From the NCBI GenBank assembly GCA_963556255.1, contig OY744610.1, positions 8,799,751 through 8,863,750 on the forward strand: a DNA stretch of 64,000 bases. Reading direction: 5' to 3'. Origin of the DNA: Allolobophora icterica (lineage: Eukaryota; Annelida; Clitellata; Crassiclitellata; Lumbricidae). Below, one piece after another: positions 46,202-58,079 of this stretch. The notes beneath the pieces are model-generated. The model saw only the letters and a program-made list of their open reading frames with translations, searched no databases and was not told the origin of the DNA. The translations under genes and the position numbers were made by a program. The first letter of the stretch is position 1. Each line of letters begins with the position of its first letter.

Positions 46202-47380
46202 GTGATAGAAACAAAGTACAGTACAATGATAGTTTATTTCAAAATGTCAGTCTTAGTTAAAACTGTGATAACAATAAAGAATGAAGAGGGAAACAAGAAG
46301 CAAACACATGATGCAACATCACACGCTTCTGCAAAAGTCACTGATGCAGGTACTTGCTCACCCTCAAAATATCAGCAAAAGAAATTGCAACAAACAAGCA
46401 ACTGTTTCAACAATCAGTAAATTCATCAGCACTTCTTGAGGTTTTAAAAGCAAAGACCAAGAAGTCATCTGTCCTTTGGCTCGAGTACATACAAGGTAGA
46501 TGTGCTACAACCTAGCCTACGTGGGTTTATGCAATTATTTGTAACAGGCATTCAAGTAGGATACATGCCCATTGCCCATACTGTGGCATACTGTGGCTTA
46601 CTTACATTGCAAGCAGCTACCTATTTGTGTGTCTGCATTATGGGTTCTTTAAATATGAAAAGAGGATGGCTTGCAGACTTGCAAGATAACTCATTACAAT
46701 CAGCCTCCATGACAGAGCACTGATTTGCCGTGTACTTCATCTGTCGACGACTCATCAAAGCCTTCGACTGATGAGGAGACAAATTCTACAGCTCAGCTGA
46801 CTGTTGAAGAACAAGGCAAACTTCAAAAGCCTTGAAGAGACTTAATGTTGGCTTTAGCATCAAATCCGAATGTGTTTGTTCCAGCAGTGAGAAAAATGTT
46901 GGTTAAGATTGACCACCATGCTGCAACAGAAGCAGGTGTGGAGTCCTATAAGGACTATTGGAAAGTACACCCAAAACTTTGCCCAAACCCCCTACCAAGC
47001 AAGTTGAGCCCCAAATTTATTTGGTATGATTCATTGGTTAAGAAACAACGAAACAACCACAACAGTTCTTAACAAAGTGGTTCATTCAGGTATTTATCCA
47101 GTTGTCAGCGAACTCAGCTTATGGTGGTCATTGGTGCAAATATTTCCTTTTCTTTCTCCTTCTTCATTTTCCTTTCCTTCTTTTTCTTCTTTCATTCTTC
47201 ATCCGTCCATTTTTGCTTTTATTTTTTTTAAGTCGTGGCTATTGTCCAAACCAATGTTGTCTACAAAAAGTACGCAAATCTCAAAACACCGCCAACAACT
47301 TGGCTTTTACAGGACACGAGTCCCTTTAAGGCAAACCAAACACCTCCCTGAGACTTGGCCATGTGGATAAAAGCAAGAAA
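46202..47380 (+). other. Coding-like degenerate stretch, unidentified
   Basis: Several short plus-strand frames have protein-like composition: SSALLEVLKAKTKKSSVLWL near 46430, SVDDSSKPSTDEETNSTAQL near 46740, and LALASNPNVFVPAVRKMLVK plus PLPSKLSPKFIWYDSLVKKQ at 46850-47050. They are separated by stops. They may belong to one decayed gene or transposon. I do not recognise a family. Confidence 0.35.
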
Positions 47381-47399
47381 ATGATATTTTGATCTTATC

Positions 47400-47940
47400 C
47401 CTGGCCTATGAAGGCAGTCCTTGAGCTGGATCCCCTATCGCCTCGCCATTGGTTAAAAACTTCATGAATTCGTTCCCTCGAATAAATTAAGGCCCAACCT
47501 TAGGATAAAACTAATTTAATATAGACATATCTGTAATTCTCGTGAACTCAATGCACAACGGAAAATTAAGTGGCAACATCTCAGCAATATTATTCTTTTC
47601 TTTTAGGCTGCTGTATAGCTGCTCAGCTTTTAACTATCATAACGCACATTGAAGTGAAATTTTGAACTCAAAAATATTTTGAAACTCGTTTATATAGCTT
47701 TAAATACATATCAATAGTAGAGTGTGTTGTAATATCATTCCCACACACATGCCATCAAACTACTACACCACCCTGTAATAACCAAATGGATTTCCAATAG
47801 AGACCTCACTAAGATGTTTGAATGGCGCCCGGACTGTGAGGCTGCCGCTTTTAATTTTCTTCAGATTACTATCGCTTTAACTGAATATTTAAAGGATTAA
47901 CTTCTATTTCGTAAGTTACTTTCTTCTACCAAAGATGACT
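47400..47940. other. No feature recognised
   Basis: AT-rich, non-coding. It could be the 5' region of the LINE that follows. Confidence 0.4.
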
Positions 47941-47949
47941 TAATAGTAA

Positions 47950-50900
47950 CAATGTACTTACATACAAATCTGACTATTGGACTCTACTCATCAGTTGCAA
48001 TTTATTACTTATTGAACTACCTCACGATGACGCTTGAAAATCCCCGAATATCGTCCATGTTATCACAAAGGCAAATATTAGCAAACTCAACTGAGATGCC
48101 ACTAAACTATATCGAAGAGAATTTCCATCATATCTCCGACATAAAATTCTTGCTCCACGCAGCCGCCACCTTCAAAAGCCCCTGGAAAAACAACTCGCTC
48201 AAACCCTTGCTTCGTTCCATCTCCTACGTACCCTCGGATCGCCTGCCGAAAAATCTCGTCACCTCTCCGAAAATAAACTCTCATCAAAGAAACAAAATAA
48301 ATACAACTGGCATTACGAAAGCAACGATGAATCTATTAATGAAAATCAATCAATACAGGTTATCACAGGATTGGGACGTTACGAGCGACGTTGCCTTATG
48401 CTAAATCACTCCACTCGTCGTCACCATAAATATCAAATCCATCACGAAACTGAAAGACCTTGCAAGTTGCAACCTCATCCGAATTCACTCAAATCATCTC
48501 CCCCACAAACCGCAACATACTTTACCTTCTCAGAAAACTCCCCCGACTCTCCTCATCCTCAATGTCAACTCACTTGCCAAACCAAAAGCGATTGAACAAC
48601 TTGAAATTGAACTGTTTGGATATAATATTGAAATAGCCATCATATCCGAAACACACCTTAAATCTAAACACCTTGACTCTCTCAGCCAAATCCCAGGTTA
48701 CACCATCTTCCGCAAAGATAGAAACGACAGAAAGAGAGGCGGAGTTGCCATCATCACCAGGAACCACCTTAAAGCACAGCCTTATCAACCTAAAGAAAGC
48801 ACCAAAGACTTTGAACTCCTGTGGATAACTACTGAAAAATCTGGCCAATTCTACTATGTTGGAGCTTTATACCACCCACCAGCTCCTACAACTCGGTAAC
48901 AACATTGATGAACTAATACTCAAAAACAACAATGCTTATATTATTCTTGCTGGAGACCTCAATACACTGGATATTAATAAACTATCTGAATTAACTGGAC
49001 TAACTTCAATAGTCAAGCAGCCAACAAGAGGAGAAAATTTTCTCGACCGCATTCTCACCTCCCTGCCTATCTACAGTAACATCAAAGTCGTCAGCTCTGT
49101 GACTAAAACTGATCACAAAGCCATCATAGCCTCCACATCATCTGACATCATAAACCTGAACAAGACTAAAATCAAGAAAACTTTCAGAAAACGAACTCCT
49201 AATCAACATTCCAATCTGCTCATCTACCTTGAACACTACGACCCCAGCATCTCCTCCGCCTTAACAACCCTAAAGAAGCCTGGAAACAGTTCTACTACGA
49301 ATCCCTCAGTTGTCTGGACAAATTTTATCCTGAAGTTCCAGTGACCCACCGTACACAAAGCCAGAGATTAACAGATGTTACGTCACAAAAACCGCTTAAT
49401 GCGACAAAACAAAATTGAAAAAGCCTCCTCTCTCTCCCTCAAAATTAACCGTGCTATTTCAAAAGAAATATCTTGTGATTTTTAAAACATTGACCCCGTA
49501 AAGGTCTTAAACCTCTTTGGGATAAAGTAAAATCCCTTACTAACAAAGATCCTGAAAGTAACTACTCTACACACATCACTGCATACGACCTTAATCTCCA
49601 TTACTCCTCTATCTCCACCGACCAAAACTACTCCCCTCCCAATTTCCGACTCACAGCCCCTCCCAAATACCCCTTCATTGAAGAATACCAACTATTCTAT
49701 CTTCTCGTCCATTTGCATCCCGCTGCCACTGGATATGACAACCTACCTGCTTGGTTTCTTAGACTCACCGCCCCATTCTTTTCATTACCTCTCTCTCACC
49801 TTATCAATCTATCATTTTTATCCCATTTTATCCCTCCCCAATGGAAAATAGCCATCATCCGGCCAAAAGCTAAAACCAACTCCCTCTCAAAATGCTGACT
49901 TCCGCCCAATTTCCATCCTCCCTGTTCTATCCAGAATAGTCGAAAAGCAAATAGTTCAGAGATTTATATACCCTACCTTTACTCAAGCCCCCTTGAATCC
50001 CTAGTTTCAGATCAATTCGCTTTCAGACCCACTGGTTCCACCTCTGCAGCCATAATATCTATCATACATCATACACAACTCCTCCTAAAGACAAACGAAT
50101 ATGTCTCAATAATTTCCCTTGACTTCTCCAAAGCATTTGACTCTGTTAAGCACTATGACCTATTTGACAAAATCTCCACTCTTGATATCCCAGACCAAAT
50201 CCATAACTGGCTAGTTGAGTATCATCTTGAACGCTCACATCTCACTATATTCAAAGGTCACTCTTCATCTCTCCTCCCAATCAATGCTAGTATAGTTCAA
50301 GGCTCTGTCTTAGGACCTACTAACTTCTCCATTACTGGTTCAGACCTGCACCCTTTTCAGCCTCTTAATCTTATGTTCAAATTTGCAGATGACACTTACC
50401 TCCTTACTGGATCCTCTCAAGCTCATACTATTCCATCTGAACTGCATTTAATCTCTACTTGGGCTTTTGCCAATAACCTTACCTTAAATAGCTCTAAATC
50501 TAAAGAAATGATTATTTTCCGCCCTCCACACCAATTTGACCTTCCTCCTCCATTACCTAGTATTACCCGAGTTAAAACTTTGAAGATACTGGGTGTCATT
50601 CTTCAGGATGATCTCAAACTCACAGCCCATACAGACCACCTCACAGCAACCTGCTCTTCCTCTTTTTATGCAATCAGAAAACTCAAAACCCATGGCCTTT
50701 CTTCCTCATCCAATAAATCCATCCATAATGTAACCAAAGCCACTACCGTTGCTAAACTTCTCTATGCCTCCCTATCCTGGTGGGGTCTTACCCTGGCTTC
50801 CGATAAAGAACGCCTGGAAAAACTCTTAAAAGGAGCCAAACGCCTAGGTTACCTAGAACAATCCTTTCCAATAGTCTCTGAACTTGCCAATATAGCCGAT

Positions 50901-51180
50901 GCGAAACTCCTTTTCTCTATATTACACAACCCTAAGCATGTACTTCACCAACTCCTACCTCCACTCCGACCCCTCTCCTCTCACCAACTAAGACCAAGAG
51001 CACACAACCATACTCTCCCACCCAAGGACAACTCTCAATTTATTCCCAGATCATTATATAAAAATATTTACTAGTTTATTCTAAAATTTTCTAATGAACT
51101 TTAATTTTCTATTATCTCTCATGTAAGCATTTCTGCGTTTTTGTCAGTTTGTTTCTTTCTTCTCAATAAACGAATATATA
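47950..51180 (+). pseudogene. CR1/jockey-like LINE, frameshifted
   Basis: A leading open stretch (47952-48404) may be the ORF1 side. The endonuclease begins near 48545 with LLILNVNSLAKPKAIEQLEI and continues IAIISETHLK, RKRGGVAIITR and, in another frame, YIILAGDLNTLDINKLSEL and VTKTDHKAII. The RT has FRPISILPVLSRIVEK, FRPTGSTSAAI, IISLDFSKAFDSVKHYDL (Asp), QGSVLGP and FKFADDTYLL (FADD). A 233-codon open stretch (50373-51074) follows with KTLKILGVILQDDLKL, ADAKLLFSILHNPKHVLHQL and LRPRAHNHTLPP. At least three frameshifts or stops break it. The 3' end has AATAAACGAATATATA. Same clade as the pieces at 4.1 and 26.8 kb. Confidence 0.85.
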
Positions 51181-51189
51181 TACCAAGCC

Positions 51190-52800
51190 AACAAAAACTG
51201 GTTAACAGACACATTTCTGTTGCATTCAAATACTACTTTCTCTCAAAGTAGTGCAATATTTGTGTTTGAACGCATAATTTGAGATTTGCTAGCAAGCCAT
51301 CAGTAGTTTTGGACTGATCTTCTGGATATTGAATACGGCTTGGTTTTTGTATTCCACCATCAGTTGATGCCACTGGTCCAACAGAAGTTACTAATTACAA
51401 ATTTACTTTTCAAATCAGAGGCAGGATCTGCAATTCTGCGACACCATAATTATGGCAACAAAGGCCGCTGATGCTGCGAGAAATTATTCTGAACAGTTCT
51501 CACCGTTCATATCGCATCGCATTACTATATTATTTTATATATACACTGCACTTGTATTTCACTGGACTTGACTGGGTAAATGAAAACAGGTTAAAAGATT
51601 TTTGCAGACGATATTGCCCTGCTAATCACAATCATAGAAAGGCATGACAGAACTAACAAGTAATGCATAGGAAAGGGCAGCATGGTCAAATTCACTATTA
51701 ATACAGAAATGATCCTTGAGATCATGAAGATAGGAAATGGATGAAATTTACAAGATCATGATCGACAACAAGGGGTTGAGATCGTGGATGACTTGGCTTG
51801 GCTGTTAACATTCAGTTTTGTCAGGGTTACGTATTCTGATTCGTATATAACAGAAATTTAATCCATAATTATTGGTAATGAACCCAATAAACGATATTTA
51901 AATAATATATGCAGAAATGAAAGTTTCGTAAAAACATTAAGTCATTACCTATTATCTTGTGATCCAAGTTGATTGATGTTTCCAGGTAAGTGAGGCAGGA
52001 AGGCAATTAGTTCTTCCTTAACTATTTTGCTGCTGAATCTTGATACGATCGGTGAAGGCCATAGTAAGATACGAGATTTTTTTACGCCAGTCTGCTCACT
52101 TGGCTCTAAATATCAAATAACACAGAGTATTTGTCTAAATGCAAAAAAACTATACAAATTCCTCGTGCTGTTATGACAAATAGCTAATGCATATGACTTT
52201 CACCTTCTGATCTGGGTTTGAAATCTTAGCAAGCCAAGAAAAATTGACAATTGACATGTAGCCTGTAAGGAAAGGCTTTCAAGTCTGATAGTTGCTAACA
52301 TGTTAGTGATGTAGCAAAAGATGCAAGGACAAATGTCTGAGGACTACTGTTAAGTACAATACAACAGTAATTTGATAATGCCCTCATTGCAAAGTTCAGA
52401 AAAGCACATTGAAGCCATGCAACCATTAAGAGCCATAGGCATACTGGAAGAGGTAGGCTAAGTTTTCAAGTTAGAGTGAAAGCCACATCAATTAGATCAG
52501 CTATTACGGTTCGTGGCGCTCGTGTGAAAAGCATTCTCCGATAAATTAATTAAAACATTTGCAGGGTGAGGCCATATGGTCACTAGGGCCTATAGAAAAA
52601 TATATACGTGTACATACCCTGGCACCAGCTTCGTCGCGAACTTCAGCTATTCGTACTTAAAAATTGTGCCTTCACCACTTTCGCTTAAATAAGTTTAGCC
52701 TTCCGGTAACGAGGGAAACTTGACATTTTCTTTACTAAATGACTTTGAATAAAAATGAAAAATACATCTAGTAGTTTATAAAAATAAGATGGAGAGAAGC
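51190..52800. other. Non-coding, nothing recognised
   Basis: One local-repeat fragment (ACAGTTCTCACCGTTCATAT, about 51500) is seen. Otherwise no gene, good splice pair or element end was identified. Confidence 0.45.
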
Positions 52801-53046
52801 ATAGTGTGTGTCTATTTTTAGCATAACCTACATACAGCCAATTACGAGGTGCGGGCTTATCATGACTCCGCCTATCTGCCGTAACAGTCTTGGATCGGCG
52901 AAAATGCCCCCGGGGCGTAACCACGCAGATGACATCCTCGTTACAGACATGTCGAATAACGCACTCACCGAATTGTCAGTACTCTCTTCTATTGACACTG
53001 TCACTATGTATGATCTTTCTCTATTTGGCTTACTTAACTGTTCACT

Positions 53047-53205
<159 letters not shown>

Positions 53206-53206
<1 letters not shown>

Positions 53207-53378
53207 TTGTTGTAAGCTGACCGTCGCTCACATACCCCAAAATAGTGCATTCAACTAGTTTGGAAATAACAGGAATAAGAGTGCTTGCTCCATAATAATT
53301 ATCAACAGAACTCAAATCATCCATTTTGTTTTTGACCAAAGGGATTATGCTGCCATTACCAAAAGCTTCCGGTGTCAC
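53206..53378 (-). pseudogene. Non-LTR reverse transcriptase fragment
   Basis: The minus-strand frame reads [39 protein letters not shown] and [14 protein letters not shown]. This matches RT motif 1 region (IPLxKNKxxDxxxxxNYRGxxLxPVxSKxxE). It is cut by the TA microsatellite on its 3' side. Confidence 0.6.
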
Positions 53379-53559
53379 AACGAACTATATGCTGTTCTTA
53401 AAAATGCATTGACGTCATCCCTTTCCTTTTCTTGGATTAAGCAAATTAAATTTAAAATTTGCGAAATCATATATAAGGCATTAGGCCTAAGCATAAACTT
53501 AATCAACTAATCCACACTTCCTTAAATTTACTTACAATAATATTATTACAATCTTGATA

Positions 53560-54238
53560 AACAGTAAGCTATAGCATTGAATCTGCCTTTCTTATTTTTA
53601 ACTTCCACATCAAAGGTTTGCAAGGCAAAAGCTCAACGCGCAAGTTTAGCAGACTTTGACAGCGATTCTGTCAAATAAGTCAAAGGGTTATGATCAGTAA
53701 AACTAAAAAAGCTTTCGATCCAATAATAATTATCTATTATCTCTTTCAACTCATTTAAAGACCTTGAACAATAGCACAGGCGTCCTTCTAAACAGTGGCC
53801 ATCTCCTATGGGTGTCAGTCAATTTCTGACTGATAAATGATACAGAACGTTCCATTCCCTTATCACCCATCTGTGTCAATAAGCTTACAGCTCAAACTGC
53901 GAAATCATTACTATCACAGTACAAATTAAAAGGTTTCCCAACATCAAAAACATAAAAAACCACTTTGCATCGTACAGCTTCTTTAACAAGTAAATCAAAT
54001 GCCTGTTGATGTTCATCAGTCCAATCAATCTTATTAGGACCACGTTTGTTTGTTAAATCAGACAATGGTTTCGCAATCTGTGCAAATCCTTAATAAACTG
54101 TCTACACAAATTTAAAATCCAAGCAATTGATTAACTTGCTTCTTAGTTTCTGGTATCTTCAAATTATTCAAACTCTCTTTCCGGATTCATCTGTATCTTA
54201 CCAGAACCAAAAACATGACCGATAAACTTTATCTGACT
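53560..54238 (-). pseudogene. Ty3/gypsy RT-RNase H remnant
   Basis: On the minus strand, with stops and shifts: KIQMNPE, IAKPLSDLTNKRGPNK, IDWTDEHQQAF, KPFNLYCDSNDFAV, then FTDHNPLTYLTESLSKSAKL and ALQTFDVEVKNKKGRFN. This is the RT thumb, connection and RNase H region of a Ty3/gypsy-type LTR retrotransposon. No LTRs, integrase or protease are seen. The element stops abruptly against the 44-bp minisatellite. Confidence 0.8.
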
Positions 54239-54239
54239 T

Positions 54240-55380
54240 ATGGATTGGAGCGGTCACTCTATGAGGATCTTATAGGTTGGAGCCTACACTGTATCGGTCA
54301 ATGTATAGATAAATCATGGGTTGGAGCCTACATTGTGGAGGTCACTCTATAAAGATCTTATGGGTTGGAGCCTACACTGTAGCAGTCAATGCATAGAGAT
54401 CTCATGGGTTGGAACTTACATGGTGGCAGTCACCGTATAGAGATTATGTGTTGGAGCCTATACTGCGGCGGTCACTGTAAAAAGATCTTATGGGTTGGAA
54501 CCTACACTGTGGCGGTCAGTGTATAGATATCTCATGGGTTGGAGCCTACATTGTGGAGGTCACTCTATAAAGATCTTATGGGTTGGAGCCTACACTGTAG
54601 CGGTCAATGCATAGAGATCTTATGGGTTGGATCCTACATTGTGGCAGTCACTCTATAAAGTTATTGTGGGTTGGCGCCTACATTGTGGCAGTCACTCTAA
54701 TAAGATCTTTTGGGTTGGACCCTGAACTGAGACATCTTAAGGATTGGAGCCTACACTGTGGCGGTCACTGTATAGACCATGGTAGGAGTCTACACTGTGG
54801 CGGTCACTCTAAGCAATTCTCAAGGGTTGGAGCCTACATTATGGCAGTCACTGTATGAGATCTTTTGGGTTTGAGCAACACTGTGACGGTTACTGTAAAA
54901 ATATCTTATGGGTTGGAGCCTACACTGTGATGGTCACTGTATGAAGATCTTAATAGAGATCTTAATATGGGTTGGATCTACACTGTGGTGGTCACTGTAT
55001 AGAGATCATGCTTGGGGCCTGCACTGTGGTGGTCACTGTATAGAGATCATGGTTGGGGCCTTCACTGTGGTGGTCACTGTATAGAGATCATGGTTGGGGC
55101 CTGCACTGTGGTGGTCACTGTTTAGAGATCATGGTTGGAGCCTACACTGTGGCAGCACGGCAGTCACACAACAAAGTTCTTAAGGGTTTCGGAGCCTACA
55201 TTGTGGCAGTCACTCTACAAAGATCTTGCGGGTTGAATCTACACTGTGGCGTTCACTGTATAGAGATCATGGTTGGAGCCTAAATTGTGGCGGTCACTCT
55301 ATAAAGTTCTTATGGGTTGGAGCCCACATTGTGGCAGTCAATGTATGAAGATTTTATGGGTTGGAGTCTACACTGTGACC
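54240..55380 (+). repeat. 44-bp minisatellite, about 25 units
   Basis: The unit reads roughly TGGGTTGGAGCCTACACTGT plus GGCGGTCACTGTATAGAGAT plus CTTA. Successive units at about 54317, 54361 and 54405 are 44 bp apart. Later units (55.0-55.14 kb) vary in length (GATCATGGTTGGGGCCT) and are more homogeneous, suggesting local expansion. Tandem frames (for example VGAYIVAVTL) are incidental. Confidence 0.92.
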
Positions 55381-55382
55381 AC

Positions 55383-55425
55383 TGGCGTAAACTAGTCCAA
55401 AATATTGGGGGACATTGAAAATTGA
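55383..55425. mobile_element. Truncated hAT MITE end
   Basis: CACTGGCGTAAACTAGTCC followed by AAAATATTGGGGG matches the inverse of the right end of the 58.3-kb MITE (CACTGGCGTACACTTGTCC, AAAATAGGGGGG). No second end is found. Confidence 0.55.
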
Positions 55426-55499
55426 ATGAAACCGAAAAAAACTGGTGTGGTATATACTCTATGACACCCAATTATAAACGACAGTACAATAGCTCTTCA

Positions 55500-55945
55500 T
55501 TCTCTCTCTCTTTGTGCCGTCGGCTCTAGGAGCCCTAGCGATCGTCATGCCACACAGTCTCCGTTGCCGTCTTGCTACTTCTCCCAGTAGCCCTTGAGTC
55601 GCGCTTTGGCCTGGGAGTCCCACCTCAGCGCTTCGGCCTGGGAGTCCCTCCATCCGCGACCATCGGCGTGGTTTGGTGTGTGGAATGACGATTTTCTTGG
55701 CATGATTAACAGGGGTGGTTTGCCATTGCCTTCCCCTGGTTTTGCCTGCCGTGCCCGTTCGTTCCCCCTCCTAGGAAGAGTACTTCCTAGGAAGGGTACT
55801 AACGGTCCGCACCACGAGAAGGTGGGCACGGAGGACTTTGGTTCACCAGCCCAGGTCGGATCCGAGTCTACGCTCATCAGAGTCGTCGGTCAGGTCACCT
55901 CCCTGCTTTACTCTGTAAAGCTCTTCATTAACGAGTATTTAATCG
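55500..55945. other. GC-rich unclassified segment
   Basis: Its base composition differs from both sides. GCCTGGGAGTCCC occurs twice (near 55610 and 55640) and a CCTAGGAAG.GTACT duplication lies near 55770-55800. It may be an interspersed repeat of unknown type. The open frame at 55594-56028 has no domain. Confidence 0.35.
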
Positions 55946-55959
55946 GAAAAAATGCATGC

Positions 55960-56030
55960 CAGGAAAGTGAGCATCTTGCCCCATACCTGGGGCAAAATGC
56001 CCCGGCTATGGGCATCTTGCCCCAATGACA
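55960..56030. promoter_or_regulatory. GGGCAAGATGCCC-type repeats, left flank
   Basis: Palindromic variants of CATCTTGCCCC / GGGGCAAAATGCCCC occur four times in 70 bp. Related motifs recur at 57318-57372 and 57707-57740, around the pogo-like gene. They could be subterminal transposase-binding repeats; this is inference. Confidence 0.4.
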
Positions 56031-56169
56031 AAAACCGCATATCAGCAAGTTTCACCTCAGTTTTATTGTTACTTAAACAAATAATCAGTTTCTACTATGC
56101 TTTACATTTAAACTCCTTTCATGCTATGCACAGCAGTTCGACTGTTTTGCCAACACAACACATATCGGT

Positions 56170-57192
56170 CTATTCCACACAGTCACCACACAGGAAAAAA
56201 TCATCGTCAAGTACTCCTTGTGCTTTCGCACAGACCTCGTGAAACCAAGTTTTACACTTATAACAAGCGATCCTACCAGAGTTCAGTTTAACGTCTGCGG
56301 CACTCTTCTCAACAATCCCGCAACCTGGGCACTGGGAACAAAGTTCTGGCTTGCTATGATTATCAACATTCTTTTTTAAACGAAGGGAGTCCATCTGAAG
56401 TCCCCTTCTTGTCATAGGTCTAGGTCCGCCTGCTTCAGCACACCTTTTTAGGTATCTGCTTTCTGTCTTCATGGCATGTTCTCTTCTTAGGTCCACTTGT
56501 AGACTTTAACTTCTTTGATCTATCTACTTCTTTAGACTTTATCAGTGCAACATGTTTTTCAAGTTTCTTTTTTCCCTTCATCTCTCTGACAAACTAAGTT
56601 ATTATATGGTGATGAAGTAAGAACAACCGCTGTTTCTGCTTTGCGTTTTCTGACACGAGACCTTTCAGCTTTTGGCAAAGGAGACAGTTGACGAATAAGG
56701 TCAATAGCTGTCTGCATTTGTGGGATAGCAACTTCAGTGTGTGGTTGAGAAATGTCTGCTGACTGTGCCTGTATGTGGCTGTCACCATCTGATTCCAGGG
56801 CATCGACTTGAAGGAGAAGTTGAGAAATGTCTGCTGACTGTGCCTGTATGTGACTGAAAGGATGCGGTACCTTGCGATGCTCTGCAATGTCATATGCAAG
56901 CTGGCGTATATCGGTAGTCGTGAACCCAAACATCATCTGGTGCATCTGTAAAATGTGTTGGGAAAGAACGTTCTCCAACTCTGTGCCAAGAACACAGGCA
57001 AAAACGACCAAGTTGTCCTGGCTTTGCAACAAGCTTACATAAATGTCTAGTAAGTGTTTTCCTTGGGATGCCATACAGTAACTCAGCCTTCCGCTTGCTT
57101 AGTTCTCCTTTTCTAACTTTCTCCAATGCTAGAGTTAACTGTTCCAAGCCATATTTTCCTCTATCAGTTTTTCTCTTGTAGCATCTGACCAT
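56170..57192 (-). pseudogene. Pogo-like Psq-HTH / PHD protein, core deleted
   Basis: Starting at 57192 the minus strand encodes MVRCYKRKTDRGKYGLEQL and KAELLYGIPRKTLTRHL, a Psq-type helix-turn-helix as in pogo transposases, ending KPGQLGRF. The family continuation (VLGTELENVLSQHILQM, FTTTDIRQLAYDIAEHRKVP) is one base out of frame after a TTTTT run. A duplicated HIQAQSADISQ stands where the DDE catalytic domain should be. PKAERSRVRKRKAETAVVLT follows, and, after another shift, a PHD-like zinc finger: C-P-G-C ... CYKCKTWFHEVCAKA ... FFLCGDC. The integrase core is missing. The locus is a decayed or homopolymer-misread transposase derivative; domestication as a DNA-binding protein is possible. 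Confidence 0.75.
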
Positions 57193-57299
57193 TTCTGACA
57201 GGCAAACAACCACAATAAGCTAATTATACACTACAATAATAATTATGCACTATACACACTACAGGCTGACTATGATTAGCCTACACGGATCTTCTAAAT

Positions 57300-57745
57300 T
57301 CTACAAAAAAGCTACACAATGCTTTGGCGGGGCAACATGCCCAGGGTGTACAAGATGGTACTGGGCATTTTGCCCCTAAACGGGTGATAGCAGTACAACG
57401 CGATTCTAAATTATCGTCTACATGCAAATCGAAAATTAATCCCATCATAAAGTCCGTAAGCAATAACTAAACACACCAAATTTATAACGTTATTGAACTA
57501 CCATGTAACTAACCTGTAAAATCTGTTGAACTGTTAAGTGTTCGATAATGCACAACACCCCAAAACTTAATTTTAATTATACTGATCGCCCGCCAACATT
57601 AAAATCGCAATAAATGATATGCATATTATGCCTGAGGCTGTGTCAGGAAATAATCTACATGTTTAAAACTGGATTGGAATGCGAAACCGCTAAGGTAAAA
57701 AGGATGGGCGTCTGACCCTGCATGGGCGTCCTGCCCCACTCCCCC
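57300..57745. other. Right flank of pogo-like gene
   Basis: Non-coding. Contains CAACATGCCCAGGG / GGGCATTTTGCCCC (57318-57372) and GGGCGTCTGACCC / GGGCGTCCTGCCCC (57706-57738), echoing the left-flank motifs. Element ends and target duplication were not resolved. Confidence 0.4.
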
Positions 57746-57749
57746 TACC

Positions 57750-57880
57750 TCACAAAATATTTGTACTTACATGTACTTTTAATTTGTTTCGGAAAATTAA
57801 CCGGTAACGTACACTCACCTATAATTTTACCATTACAACCCTGTCTATAGCCGTGCATATGTGGTTACTGCCAAGGACCT
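57750..57880 (+). repeat. Segment shared with 26.25-26.42 kb
   Basis: TTTTAATTTGTTTCGGAAAA, TTAACCGGTAACGTACACTC and ACCTATAATTTTACCA here match ATCTAATTTGTTTCGGAAAA-like, CTAACCGATAGCGTGTACTC and ATATCCAATTTTACCA near 26.31 kb. It was the landing site of the piggyBac-like element. Confidence 0.65.
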
Positions 57881-58079
57881 TAACCCATTTACCGCCGCTA
57901 TTAGAAATAGCCACCGGATTAAGCTGTAACTGATACTAGGTCATCAATATGATGCCAATAAACTTCTGACAGTGCATTTTTATTGGAACTATATGTAGTG
58001 TCCTAGTTATAGGACGTTGCGTTTTCGCAACATCGGCGGGAAAGATGTATTTGTTTACTATAATGATGTTCTATTAGTT

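Noticed and set aside
54607..55283. Repeat protein with VGAYIVAVTL-like units
   Set aside because: Tandem 44-bp DNA repeat. Frames shift with unit-length changes and no start or promoter context is seen.
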